64,000 bases of DNA, from contig KN834751.1 in the NCBI GenBank assembly GCA_000827265.1, positions 1,147,977 to 1,211,976 of the forward strand. The letters run 5' to 3'. The position numbers and the translations under genes were made by a program. Under the pieces are notes generated by a model. It saw only the letters and a program-made list of their open reading frames with translations. It was not told the origin of the DNA and made no database searches. Numbering within the stretch: the first letter of the stretch is position 1; each line of letters starts with the position of its first letter. Source of the stretch: Collybiopsis luxurians FD-317 M1 (lineage: Eukaryota; Basidiomycota; Agaricomycetes; Agaricales; Omphalotaceae). Shown piece by piece: positions 23,634 through 35,627 of the stretch.

Positions 23634-24380
23634 AAGCCCAAATAAGTTGGTAAAGTATTGTTGCATCACTTCCCAACGGTAAGAACAGAAGGACACGTCT
23701 AGTCGAAACTTTGCCAAGCTCACATGAAATCTATTCATCTCGGATGGAAACACCGGTGAAAAGCAGTAGCCCAATGCCCATTTGGACAGATAGCTTCAGA
23801 CGGTCATAATACTGTTTGGAAACCGGATAACGCCATCACGGCCAACTATATTTTGGCTGTACTAGAGTATTGGCATGTGCGGGACAGTGCAGCTAATTCC
23901 GAAGTAAAAAAGTCGGCACGTTTACATATATCTGAAATGGGCTCTACACGTACGGAACAATCCAGGGGGCACCAGCTGAGGTCTTTGCAAAAAGATTGTG
24001 GGTCCGGAACGGCTTGAAAAAACGAATTTGAGATGGATACGAAAAGTCGGTGCACACAACGACGGGCGAGGCAGAATCACGATTTCTGGCTTAAGGGCAG
24101 GAAAGGGGAAAAAGAGAATATTATTCTATATTATCTACGCGTCCTGTTCGAATTCCTCTCGGGATGATGGACAAAAGTTAAGGTGGTGGAGGAAAGGCAA
24201 CAGTTCTGACGCCGTATTTGCCGGGCGTTTGAGCTCGCTTGCCGGGTTTACCTTGCACTGCTACTTCCATGTTCCAACCTTTCCATAGCCAGTGCTAGCT
24301 CACTCCCAAGCAGATAAACTCTTTACAACTTCCGGTGATGACGGGGGGCTCATGTTTCAAACACAAGTTAAACGTTAAAC
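23634..24380. other. Bidirectional promoter region of the secreted pair
   Basis: About 990 bp separates two divergent start codons, with TATA-like boxes facing outward at both ends. Part of it (about 23870-24220) is repeated at 32440-32760, with shared stretches such as AAAGTCGG near the middle and CTACGCGTCCTGT. No gene is seen inside. Confidence 0.5.
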
Positions 24381-24387
24381 TATAAAG
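24381..24387 (+). promoter_or_regulatory. TATA box of secreted pair member 2
   Basis: TATAAAG lies 116 bp upstream of the start codon at 24497. Sequence and position only. Confidence 0.5.
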
Positions 24388-24496
24388 GTAGAATGACCAC
24401 ATAGAACCGAACTTTTCAGCTCTCTCTTTTCGCGACGCACAACGGCAGGTCCATTGTCAACGTTTCTGAGCTCCTTCGGCTGGTCCGACAGTATCT

Positions 24497-26645
24497 ATGG
24501 CTAGGAATTTCGGTATTATTTGGACGGCTTACCTTGTTCTTTGCTGGATTCAACTCAACAACGCTGCTCCGTTGATTCATCGACAACTTCCCAATATTCC
24601 AGTTTTGTCGGCCAGGGATAATACTACTACTGCAAATTCGACTTCAAACAGTAGTAATTCTACCGCCTCTCTGACACCTACGATTCGAGACAATGTAGAG
24701 ACCATGCTCAAGCTAGTTGGTCCTGATGCCCAATCTCGTTTCATCAGCCTTAACCGCCCTACAACGTTCGGTACGGACGACCCCGTACAGTCCAACCGCG
24801 ATCTCAGCGCCTTTGTCGACCGTGCGTTTGTTTCCACCCCTCAATCTCAATACAACGGCCAAGGCTGGGTGGAAACGTACCAGGCCTGTCTCCTCGAAGT
24901 AGCCGACACCCTCCCCAATCTGGACAAACAGACGAAAGTTATTGATGGCTACTTTGAGACGATGGACAGCCTCTCTACCGTGCAAGCCAAACTCGTGGCC
25001 GCGTATAGGGTTGCGAAGAACGAGTCTACGACGAATATTGGAGTGAAGCTTGCTTCGGGACGCTTAGTCAATGCGTTGACTATGGGCACTATCGATAAGT
25101 GGGCAGCTTCGGTATTTAACGGTACGAGTGGTGGACAAAGTCATTCCAATTTTACGGCGAAGGACTACAAACAATATCTCAGTCTAAACGCATCTTACAC
25201 AAACATGTTGGACAAATATGACAAGCTTGAGACTGCGAATAAGGTAACGTCTTATTCAATTCCTCAACTCTTGATTATACCGACACTAGTTTTTGCAGAT
25301 CGCATCGCAAGGCAACATGCTCCAGAAACTAATGCCAAAATCTCCCGCCATCTTCAACCTCTCCATGATCACCGCTGGCAATCCATCCTCCCCTTCTCTC
25401 GCCCAATACTCTGCCGCGTGGTCCGCTACGATCATCAACAGCGCTTCCGTTTCCGTTTCGAATGCCCAGGAGGTCAGTGATAATCTGAACGACGGGTTTC
25501 AGGATGCTACGAACAACAACACCAGCTATGCTTCTAGTATCAATGATGAAGCGCCCCCATCCACGAGCGCTCCGGCTAACGCCACTGCCACTTCTTCAGG
25601 CTCGTCATCCGCCACTCCTACCATCTCTACCAATTCGCAGTCGCAATCCCATGCCATGTCCGGTACCCCGATTTCTTCGACAGCAACTGCGACAGCGACA
25701 GCTACCGGTTCTGCTCGAAGATCCAGGATCAATCGAGCTCGCAGGGTCCAGCCTCGATTTCGGTTATCTCGCAGAGGGAAGAGTGCATCCAGTGCCCTCT
25801 TACTCGCCGCCAGCAGCGGCAACAGCACCACCGCCTACGGAACCGGATCCACCGCAAACGGAAATGCCCCAGTCGATTTCGATACCGGCAGTCGCAAGTC
25901 GTTTGCTGGCAAGAAAATGACCGCAGGAGCAGAGGCGGCTGTAGCTGCAGCTGCACCTGCAAAGTGGGCTGCCCTTCCTCCCAATCAAAACGACACTTCT
26001 CTCAAAAATGTCACATTTACTCCCCTTGCAGGTTCGGCTTCAGAAAGCTCCAGCTCGTTCTCCGGTTCTGCTACCTCCTTTACCGGCTCAGCCTCTGTGG
26101 CCTCTGCAGCAAATAGTAATCCCGATCCGTTATCGGGTGTACCTGACATCCCTCTCCAAACCACCTCTTCCCTCTTTCTTATGAGCTTACAAGAAGGCGC
26201 GTGGTCGAACGACCGTACGGAGTTTATTCCCTTTATCGCGGAACACCATCCGGATATTTATACAAAGTATTTCGGTTCTGGTCGTTCCAACGGTACTTCA
26301 GACGATGATGGGGATGGAGATGAGAATGGAATGTTGGCCAAACGATGGACACATATTATCTTGCTGTCGACGTTCAAAGCGAATTCGACGGAATTGGAGA
26401 CGTGTGATATTGTCGGGATGGTGTGGGATTGGGTGCCTGGGTTGACTGCGCCGACGACAACGAAGAAGACGACTACTATCGCCACCCCTAAGGCTGGTAC
26501 CAACGCCACCGCGACGGGGTCTCCTGGATCCGGATCTGGTAATAAGCTAGCGAACCCGAACTTGACACACGCTAATAAGAGCAGTAATCCGAATCCAGGT
26601 CTGGTTCAGGATAACACTACGTCCACGAAGAATGTACGAGACTAG
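24497..26645 (+). CDS. Secreted Ser/Thr/Ala-rich protein, pair member 2 (697 aa)
   Basis: Two exons, 24497-25243 and 25299-26645, phase 0, with a 55-nt intron. Residues 1-24 (MARNFGIIWTAYLVLCWIQL plus NNAA) form a signal peptide. An Asn/Ser/Thr-rich stretch follows, then a helical domain of about 220 residues resembling the N-terminal part of the divergent neighbour in composition and spacing. Next come a long low-complexity Ser/Thr/Ala/Gly region with a basic patch (residues about 390-440: RRSRINRARRVQPRF) and a C-terminal domain with WSNDRTEFIPFIAEHH and YTKYFGSG. Many NxS/T sequons and the Ser/Thr content predict heavy glycosylation. The function is not recognised. Part of its 3' coding region is repeated just downstream (26908-27003), and a broken copy of exon 2 lies at 36955-37690. 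Confidence 0.83.
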
Positions 26646-26907
26646 GCTTTGGGGGGCAGGCGGGGGGTTCTCCCAGGTTGGGAGATCATGCTTTTCCTCA
26701 GCTTGTGGATGTCGGTTCGCTGGGCTGACGAAGTCCTTCGGAAGCTTCGCATTGAATCTAGATGAACGTCTGCATAAGTACCTCAATACTTCGATTCATC
26801 TCAATTAAGGATACTGTAGATTTGCGCTCAAACCAGAGGCGCTGAGCCTTACCATACATACATCCATTGAAATTGGATATGTTTTTTCAAAGCTTGAGAT
26901 CTGGATC

Positions 26908-27003
26908 TTCAATTCAAAGCGAATTCGACGGAATTGGAGACATGTATTAATATTGTCGGGATGCTGTGGGATTGGGTGCTTGGGTTGACTGCGCCGACGA
27001 CGA
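26908..27003 (+). repeat. Partial duplication of the 3' coding end of the gene at 24497
   Basis: About 95 bp here repeat 26379-26456 nearly base for base (shared runs TTCAAAGCGAATTCGACGG and GGATTGGGTGC), with a small insertion and scattered changes. The frame is not maintained, so this is a gene fragment and not an exon. Confidence 0.75.
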
Positions 27004-28539
27004 ACACAATCACAAGATTCGCGGCAAACTACCTGATGTTACTGGCTGATCTGTCGATTGGGATCATCCGTTGATTCAGAGATGTTGCTAGTTAGTTATA
27101 ACGCGGTGTGGTCTTGCTTAGGAACTGCCGGAAGCAATGGGGATCGTATCTAAGTACATCAGCGATAAACTACGATCATCATGTAACTAGGTTATTGTAC
27201 TTACTGGGAAGAAAGATTACACGGGATAAGAATATATAAATATGGACTGCCGGGAGCACCCAGTTTGTTCCCTTCCGTCATCATGACTGACCAGTTTATA
27301 TTGAACAACTTCAGCAGGTGAGATTATACGTCAGGTTGAGTGAATTGTCAGGATGCTGATCGAGTCCTCCCCAAAGCAGCCCCACTTTAGCCAGGGATTG
27401 ACGTTAAATGAAAGTGGGTGGGAGTGATGGTTGATTGGATAGCCTTTTGGGATAGCCGAAAAATGTGATTTCCTAAGCGAGATTCTCAGGTGTTCGCTCC
27501 TTACCGCCATTCTCTCTCAATTTGTTGCAACAAAACGGCTTCTGTACATATCTTGTACCCCTTCTGTGTACCTAAAAATATCTTATCAAGATCCAGTCCT
27601 TTGCATCAAAATCCTGCTGTCGAAATTTCATGCCCTGAATCAACGAATATTTCCTCCAAATGCTTCCAAAGTCTCCACCAATAGCTCAATGACCATAAGG
27701 CCAAACTTGATGGAACTTGAGGAGTGTTTTTGAATACAGTAGGGTGTATGCTCCAGATCCCTTGGAGGTTTTTTGCAAATATTTTGCCGCCTCAATACTG
27801 CTTGGAAAAGGGAAGAATTTGGGGAGGTGCAGGATTGGCAGGAACTGTGGTCTCGGCTTACTCATTGCAAGACATTCAGGTATGTTGTGCATGCCTTTTT
27901 GTTTGCAGGTACATCTTTTCTGACTGCCACTTCCCATCTTCAGAGCTAGAGCCTGTCATTTTTTTGCAATGTGACTTCACTGGATCCAGCTGCTATGCTA
28001 TACATTCCTATCCCCCCATGCCCTCCAAATCAATATCTAATGTTTATTCTGCACTCATTGGTCTCTGGCACTTTTCTTTGGAACAGCAGAAGATATAAAA
28101 TCTGTTGGAATTTCTCAAGAGGCAGTCAACTACTAATCCCAATTTCATGTTACAATTAGATTTATCAATGTACTTACTGCAATATAATCTTCCCCTCCAT
28201 ACATCAGAGATTTAAAAGCTTACAAACGGAAGGAAATAGAGCTTAGAATGGCTTGCCGTTGCTCAGAATAATGAGCAGAGGTCCAAAAATTGGTTAATTC
28301 CCACGCTAGCTGGGATCCCGGTGTTCTGCAATTCTGGACCCCCTTCCGTAAAATATTTACTCAACAGCCAGGTCGCATTCAAAAAAGACCAGAGTGGACT
28401 TAAAATGTGTGTAGCACCCTAGGCCACATGTGAGCAACCTTACTTGACCACTTGGGCCCATGTTTATCGCACATGGACTCAAAAACCCTTAGGTGGCCAT
28501 GTAAGCAGTCGCTGATAGTACTAGAGCGAAAGAATGCAA
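27004..28539. other. Gene-free interval, part of a duplicated flank
   Basis: The left part, to about 27440, aligns with about 38640-38810 (shared ATCATGACTGACCAGTTTA). To the right, composition turns AT-rich and open frames are short and featureless. I see no gene and no transposon termini I can name. Confidence 0.45.
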
Positions 28540-28845
28540 GCTGAAGGAACTCGAATACAGGACTCGGACTCATTTGTTTATCTTCCTTCATGTTTGAAAC
28601 TTTAGATAGCTTAGGAAGCACAAATATACACACTCAGGTATATCCATGCATGCGCACAAGTGGATAATGATATTGATATCCGGGCGCCATACCATTTGGG
28701 TGTCTCTGGGAGATGAAAGAGAACTTGACTGCTCTAGCCTTGCCCCTAGCCTTGATCAAATGCAACTTTCAAATAGGCTTGATGCTAGATGTTAGAGACT
28801 GATGCTAGATGGTAGAGATGAGAGGAGAAGAGAAAAATACACCGA
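28540..28845. repeat. Dispersed repeat, second copy at 63720-64000
   Basis: About 300 bp align with the right end of the window: shared runs include GACTCGGACTCATTTGTTTA and GACTGCTCTAGCCTTG. The copies differ by many point changes and small indels. The right copy is cut by the window edge. It could be part of an LTR or another dispersed element; I cannot define its ends. Confidence 0.75.
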
Positions 28846-29418
28846 AATGAATCCATTCAGATGAGCTAAAGCCACAAAACCCCACTGGTATACGACACTA
28901 ACTTGGTTGGGATAACTAGGCAATGCCTTGTGAGAGAACCTTTGATAGCTCCTTTCGATAGCTCTGTGAATGCTAACTGATCTATATAGACCTGCATATA
29001 GTATATATCTGAGGCAGTTGACCCGAGTACAGCAGCTCAGAGCGGAAGAGCAGACAAGACGGAACAGGACACAACAAGGGGGAATCAATTGAGTAATGCA
29101 AAAATCTCTATTTGATGATTGTTAATGCGTTTAACATTTTGAAATGCTAAGCAGATTAACTATTTGGTACTTGAGGTACTGTATCACTAAGATAATTACA
29201 CCCGACCACTCACAACCGCAGCAGAGACGAAAGGGAAAATGGAGTACAAAACTCCGGTCGTGGATTCAGCAGATAGTAAAGGTATGTAACATCAAGATAG
29301 TCCCCACACTTCTGCATACCGTCGACAGTACATCCAGCTCGCAAATATTCACTGAGTTTCCAACTCTGGACATTAGCTTGATCCTGTTATAAGTATGTTC
29401 AAAATTTTTACCTACCTG
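28846..29418. other. Gene-free, AT-rich spacer
   Basis: No gene is seen. It contains the 3' flank of the membrane-protein gene and the continuation of the dispersed-repeat region. Confidence 0.4.
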
Positions 29419-30712
29419 TTAGATAATGGTCACAATATCGTTCTGGGAAGTGATGCCTCTCTGAATGCTCTCGTTATAATGGATTGTCTCCACAATAGGT
29501 GAGATATTTTCATTGACTAGAATTATCACTGCAGGAGGATACAATGCCTGGATAATTTGGGGCTTTTTTTCGAAGCCAAAATGAAGCAGATAGATAGACT
29601 TACTGTTGCAACCGTAAAAAGAGGAAGAAATACGTGCGCAGCTCGTCTAAAACTTTCACTGAAGCTTGAGCCAAAAGTAGCTGTTAAATTAAAGGCAAGG
29701 ACAATGGCTTGAGCTGCACAGAATATTGCCCCAGATTCTATAAACACAAGAAAGATCTTTTGGACCTGGCTGTTGTTTCTGAAATAAACTGTATTCAAAC
29801 TCCGCTTGTAAGTCCTAACCATGTGATAACATCATTAATGAAACCCAATGTATATGTTTGAAGACTTACCACCACCTGCACATGATAAAAATGGTGCCGA
29901 GTATGTTGACAAAAAAGGTAGTCGCATCTGCAACCCAGTCCAGTTTTGTGTCAAAACCATTAAGCTCTTGTTGAGTTGAAATTATATCAACAATGCAATC
30001 AGAAATAACGCAGCCTGAATACATGTAAAAAAAAGCCAGTCTAGATTACTATGATTTCTGGAAACACACCTATGTTGGCAAGCTGGAGAACTGTGAGAAG
30101 GACTTTCCAGATTCTGCTATCTGGTAGTAAAACCCATACTCTCCAGACCACAATACTGTCTCCAATGATGACCTAGATTGGAGGTAATAAAGTTTGGAAT
30201 GATTTATAAGCATTATCCATTGCACAGTTGCACTCGTTGCTTACAATAAATGCCTGAGCCACAATATTCATATATTCCCAAATTACTTCTTCATTGAGGC
30301 CAGGATTGTTTGCAATACTCCCGACTGCTCTGGCAACGACTAGCAAGGCAATTGCTGAAGTATAGAGCCAAATGATGGTAAACAAGAATAGCACAGCGAT
30401 ACAGCAGGCAATCAAAGCATTTCGAGAGTGTTTTTGTGCTTTTATGCTAAAAATGGTTTAGAATGATACTTGTATGAAGCAACTCTAGATGCAGTTTATG
30501 ACTTACCCCAGAGAGTGAAGAGCAATGTATGTCATCAGTACTAGAGCACCTGCATTGATTAACACAGGTACATTTATTAAATTTGAGTCTTCAGTGACTG
30601 ACAACAGCCGCTTCTGCGCACCATAACCCACTGATCCAACTATAATATTCAGAGAATTGTAGAAAGTATCAATTCCCGAAATGGCTAGTTGCTCTTGCTC
30701 TTCGGGTGTCAT
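29419..30712 (-). CDS. Seven-TM integral membrane protein, basidiomycete GDxIVVWR family (331 aa)
   Basis: Six exons on the minus strand: 30712-30507, 30446-30245, 30172-30070, 30014-29870, 29814-29604, 29547-29419. All introns are GT-AG and all phases agree, restoring a continuous 331-residue chain. Hydrophobic segments appear at about residues 45-66 and 80-104, around the IIGDSIVVWRVWVL motif, and again at about 150-170, 182-198, 233-255 and 280-300, giving roughly seven membrane spans. The short hydrophilic tail ends in NDIVTII. This layout and motif match a large agaricomycete family of membrane proteins of unknown function, sometimes compared with G-protein-coupled receptors; that placement is from memory. 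Despite its AT-rich, repeat-flanked setting, no disabling change was found. Confidence 0.85.
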
Positions 30713-31599
30713 TATGAATTCCGGTTCTTTCTGAAGGTATCGTTTGGCGTTGGCTGGTTCTGCTCTGCTATCCTTTATTCAAAAACGTTGCCTATATAGA
30801 GGCTTTACAATATCTCGTGACAATTACTGGAAATAGCAAAGACAAGTATTGTGCACTCCCTTTATGAGATCAAGGATCATCGGAGCTTCTGTAGTACAGC
30901 ATTTGCTTGATGGAGTCCGTTAACGATGTGGCGCTTTAGAATTAAATCTGTCTATCAACGTGTCTATTAATTTTTCCATCTTGATATCATGAAACGTTTT
31001 ATCCACTCACAGCATCACTAGCGCCGGCAAAGCCCGCTACCTTTGTAGCAGGTTGGCTTAGTGTAAATACCACATTCTGGTCACAATGCTATCGAAACGC
31101 CCGTAAGTACCAACAACAGCCCGGCCTTCAAGTTGGTTCAGCCACTTACCCATAACCAACAATTTTTACTGTTGTCAAGCCGCGATTCAGCTACCATTCT
31201 CACAACGACCAAATAGCGACAAAGACCATGGTGAGCTGGACATGATGCAATTTTGGGAGCGGACGAAATTTACAACTGTCCGAAAAACCGGGGGGTCGTG
31301 AGTGGTATGTACGTACACTGGGCCAAATGGTTACGGGAGGGAACGAACCATAAGAGGTTGAGGTAAGGGTAGGGAAGTGCGGGGAAAGAGAGCGTAGTTG
31401 TCATCAAGTGAGACTAAGGGTAAGGTAAAGTATGGGTTAGGACCCTCAGAGTGGGGCCAAGAACATCGCCGTCGTTAGAGAGACTAAAGTCCAGGGTTGA
31501 GGATACACATAAAAAACGCGGAATGTACGCGCTATCTAGAAAATCCCAGGAAAAACAATGACCAAAAGACCGAGGATCAAAATTGAATAAATAAAAGAG
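30713..31599. other. Gene-free interval
   Basis: This should hold the promoter of the membrane-protein gene. I find no domain-bearing frame, no tRNA-like cloverleaf and no transposon terminus here. Confidence 0.4.
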
Positions 31600-32331
31600 A
31601 AAAAGTACAGGTCGAGTTTTTTATTTCTTGCTCTTCTTCTCCTGCCTCGCGAATTCTACGCTGCAGCTCCCCGGTTTCTGCCATGGCTCGGTAGTCCGTT
31701 ATTAAGCTGATAGCTTTACCGCTGATAAGGAGGATAGTAGTGATATCAACGTCAATCATCGTGGGTGCCGAATGGAGATTCATCGATCAGGAAAGATGGG
31801 AGAGTAGAGCTATAACGTTCAAAACAGATTGCGCCCCACGTTCATAAGAACAAGCGAACACACCCATACCTTTGAATAAAGGAAAACAGGGTTTCGGGTC
31901 CCAAACAACGTCCCCCATCACCTGAACCTTGTCTGCACCTTAACTACCCTGAGTGTCAAATTCGAGGACCAATTGTGGGTCAATAGGTCGCTTAGGGTCT
32001 GCAATCGGAGGAATGCCATTGAAAGCCAAATTAGCGAGCAAACTAGAGACAACGATGAGTTCCTGCTCAGATCCCAGAGTTGAGCTGAATCTGAGGCTGG
32101 TTAGAGAACGGCTTCCCATGCTGCCCTCCACCTGCAAGCTTGGAATTCCTCATAGCGTCAAAGGCTTGGGGTAAAGTGGAAGGAGTTGCTTCGGCTCCAT
32201 GATTCGAATTGAGCTTAAGCTGGACGTTGAACAAAGAAGATGTACAAGGAGATGAAGATGAGGGAGAGAACGAAGAGCAACGAGGCACAATCACTGGTTT
32301 TCCGGGGATTCTTCAAGGCAATGAAGGACAT
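31600..32331 (-). pseudogene. Decayed membrane-anchored glutaredoxin-like gene (tentative)
   Basis: On the minus strand the frame starting at 32331 (MSFIALKNPRKTSDCAS) has a single hydrophobic anchor, LLFVLSLIFISLYIFF, as in membrane-anchored fungal glutaredoxins of the yeast Grx6/Grx7 type. Further fragments in other frames read RPIDPQLVLEFDTQ, VVWDPKPCFPLFK (where a glutaredoxin would have VVFSKxxCPxxK) and, near 31780-31620, APTMIDVD followed by LLISGKAISLITDYRAMAETGELQRR, comparable to the GGKSIGGxDDLxxLHxxGEL region. The fragments need several frame changes, the redox CPxx(C/S) motif is corrupted, and part of the central domain is missing. Identification is by eye on weak similarity. Confidence 0.35.
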
Positions 32332-32439
32332 TGTAGCGGGAGAAGGGAGTATCACGGAGACTTTCTCAAGAAGGGAAGGAGAATCCCTAAGAGGCGTGTG
32401 GCTAGTTATGAAAGGGGATAGACAAAATGTACTATTGGC

Positions 32440-32760
32440 TTGCACGGGACGGTACAGCTAATTTCAAAGTTTTACAAGGGTATGAAATATTTCGCGAGGC
32501 ATCATTCTGAGCGTTTCACCGGATCCCAAATTAAGCTGAGAAATCCAAGACTTGAGTGAAAAGTCGGGGAGCACAACAACGGGTGAGCCTGAATCATAAT
32601 GTCGGATATGAAAGTAGAACATAAAGAGAGGATGCTATTGTGCACATTCTACGCGTCCTGTACGAATTCTGTTCAAGAATGGACCTATACGTAGTCGAGG
32701 TGGTGGAAGAGTAGGTCGAGGCGATGAGGGGGTTCAGGCGCCGAAGGGCGCTTAAGACTT
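32440..32760. repeat. Diverged copy of the secreted-pair promoter region
   Basis: About 320 bp align by eye with 23870-24220. Shared pieces include GGGAC-G-ACAGCTAATT near the left end, AAAAGTCGG--GCACAACAACGGG in the middle and TCTACGCGTCCTGT at the right. No gene of the pair remains attached here. Confidence 0.55.
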
Positions 32761-33174
32761 CGTACCGTACCCTCATCGCCGTACCACGCACGCACCTATT
32801 TCTTTGATTACTCCAATGCCTAATTTTGAAGCACTCCAGGCTTCGGCCACATCCTAGTGCGCGTTTGTGGCCCACCCGCGCGCTGGATCAAACCCAGCCC
32901 CAAATCCCACCTACTCTTCTTCCCATTCCCTTTTTCACTTACATATTTCTATGTTCCTTAACATACCTCAAAGACGATACGTCTATCTGATGCTCTCCCG
33001 GTGGACTCGGGGAGCTGGGGAAGCTTGTGTATGTGCACCTTATGTTATGATATATCTGTTTGAAACGTGTTCTTGGTATGGTGAACATGTTGTTTCCAGG
33101 CCCATCGTCCGCAACATGAACAACCAAATGCGACTTTCTTTATCCTTTCTTCCCTCATCATACAGTAGATCAGA

Positions 33175-35627
33175 ATGAAACGTTCACAGTCAAGAGCCTC
33201 GTCACCGACCCCAACAGTTTTTTCAGCTTTTTCAGGCATCTCAAATTATCGTACAGAGTCGTACAGGCCAATCAACACCAAAAATGCCCCGAAACCTCAC
33301 ATCGACTATCGCTCCATATCCAAGATTCATTTCGACGAATTAAGTCAATACTTGACAGCTTATCCTGCTAGATGTGCATATTCTTTCATTGTTGAAATGG
33401 TACCAGCTCCTCAAAATTCTCCCCTCAGCTGCACCGAATTTTCGCTCAACCGAAAGACAAAGACTCACCCGGCTTACTACTGCACAATTCCACGAATTAT
33501 CTACTGACGTTTATGATGAGCTTATTCGCAGGAAGAACGAAAAGGAAGGCAAGTTCCTGACGATCAAAGTTGTCTCCAGGTTGATTAACGTTGATTGCTC
33601 ATCTACCGCAGTACCCTTCCTTCCGGTCAGAGAAGAATTTCACCCGAAACGTAACCAGGCTCGACAAAAACTGGCCGCACTTCCGACTTCGAGGTTCAAG
33701 AATCTTTCTGGTGATGTTTACTTTGAGTTGTCGAGGCAATATCCTGAATTTAAGGAAGACGTGCGTTTGGCACTGTTTATTCTGCGGTGCCTCATATGCT
33801 CAATGTCATTCACAGCCGACTGGAAGAGCTTCAGATGACGACTATCCAGCCCCTGGTTATCCGTCATCAATTCCGCCTCGCGGCACGAACACATCCCGAA
33901 CATCTAACGGTGGACGTGCAAGTTTATCTGGAGATAACGAGAAGATGCAGCGCGATTACGAGCTGAGGATAGCTACTATGCAGACCCAACTTTCGAATCT
34001 ACAGAGAAATCTAGACGACTCTCAGCAAACTCAATCTAAATTAGAAGTGTCCGAAACGAGGGTTAGGCAACTGGAAGATGAGCTCGCTAGTGTTTTACAG
34101 GTGTGTGGATATTTCAATCAAAGGGTATAGTCTGCTAAATTGAAGTTACAGAGAGCAGAGGAACAAAACTCTACCATGCGTGCATTGCGAAAGGAGCTGG
34201 ACGAGCTTCAAGAGACAAGGCAGCGAGAAAAGGAGCGAGAGGCGCGACGTGCCCAAGAAGACGATGAAGAGCTTCAGATCCTGCGAGATAGGTTAGAGAA
34301 ACTTGAAGAAGAAAGAGCTAACGGAAGAGGTACCGGGGTATGTTTAATCATTTCGCATCGCTGTTACTTTTTACCTTTGCTTCCGTCAGGCCAATGTGGA
34401 AGTGGTTGAACAACTTCGTGCTGACATGCTGAGCCTTCTCACTGAAGTGAGCGACCTATCTCGACGCAATGACGAGCTCATGACTGCCAAAGACTCGGAC
34501 CTGATAGTGATACGAGATCTGGACAATCAGCTCAAGGAATACAAACGCAAGTACGAACAGGCCAAAACCGAACTACGAAGCGTTAAAGGTCAGCCTGCGA
34601 TATGCGAAAGATCCAGTTATTAAAACTGTTTTTCACAGCCACCTCTCAACTATTCGTGCAAGCACCAAAGATCGAGAAGCTGGAATGCCAGTTGCCTGTC
34701 AGCGCCGATGGTGGTGTTCTAGATATCCATATCACCGCTTTCTTGTCTGCTATCGACGGACTACTAACTGCTGGTCGCTCAAATGTACCCACACGAGTCC
34801 TTTCACCTATGAGATCCGTTGTTAATGCTGTCGCTGATATTATTGACAATGTTCGGGTTTACGAGAAACGGCTTGCACGTTCGGATATCCGCATGGATTT
34901 ACTACGCTCGTTGCGAGAACAAGCCGAGGTCACTCTGAGCGATCTTGCCACGGCTTCCAAAACTCATGCTACAAGTTCGGGGATGTCTCCTGTCAGTGTC
35001 TTGGACGCCGCAGCTAGCCATGTAGCCGCTACCATTACTGACATAGGCAAATTGATTCATGTTCGTAAAGCTACCAAAGCCGAGCAAGAGCAGTTTATCT
35101 CATCCAGTTACTCTCCGAGCTCGTCAGCGACGAATGGGTTTTCACCAAGTCTTCGTTCCGTGAACGAAAAGGGTCATCAGTGGAAGAGTAGCGCGGCATC
35201 GTCTGTGCTGGGTAGTAGTTTGTGGTATGATAATCAGATGTATCGGCAAGGTCGTTCCTCCAATGAGTACGTTCGCCGAACTCCATCTGATAACTCCAGC
35301 TCTGAAAAGAGGGATTCGCCGCCTCTGATTTTTGGCCCGCGACCTAATACTGGTGGTACGGTTAGTGATGGCGACGGGACGGAGCTCAACTGGGCTGAGC
35401 TCAAGGTGAGTATCTAATGCATGTCAGTATCCAAGTGGTCAGTCACTGATTGCTTTCCGTAGCCTTACTTGGAGGCTCGGACCGAGTCCATATTCTATGC
35501 TGTTCAAAGTGTTCTTTCTGGTATCCGAAGCCCCACATCCTCTCGGTACTCGATCTCCCCTGTAAATTCGTTCCAAGCCTCGCGAAGAATGCGCACAATG
35601 ATTTGCCGCCGGGCCAGCTTTTGCTAG
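33175..35627 (+). CDS. Spa2/GIT-type polarisome scaffold protein (about 689 aa; 3' end uncertain)
   Basis: Spa2-family proteins organise polarised growth at hyphal tips. Eight exons: 33175-33373, 33429-33548, 33612-33760, 33816-34100, 34152-34337, 34390-34588, 34639-35405, 35463-35627. Two Spa2-homology repeats occur at about residues 72-102 (RLTRLTTAQFHELSTDVYDE) and 122-156 (ARQKLAALPTSRFKNLSGDV). A coiled coil follows (about 200-380, rich in Glu/Arg/Leu), then a C-terminal domain ending near WAELKPYLEARTESIFYAVQ. Intron 2 would use a GC-AG pair (AG|GCAAGT, 63 nt); it is in frame, so retention is also possible. After SGIRSP the reading frame ends at 35627, whereas a better family-like continuation (NDLPPGQLLLEGSVELS) lies in another frame. 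The C-terminus is therefore either frameshifted or spliced in a way I cannot resolve. Confidence 0.83.

Noticed and set aside
31000..31100. tRNA-like stretch GCCGGCAAAGCCCGCTACC
   Set aside because: No acceptor, anticodon and T-arm pairing could be drawn; it does not fold as a tRNA.
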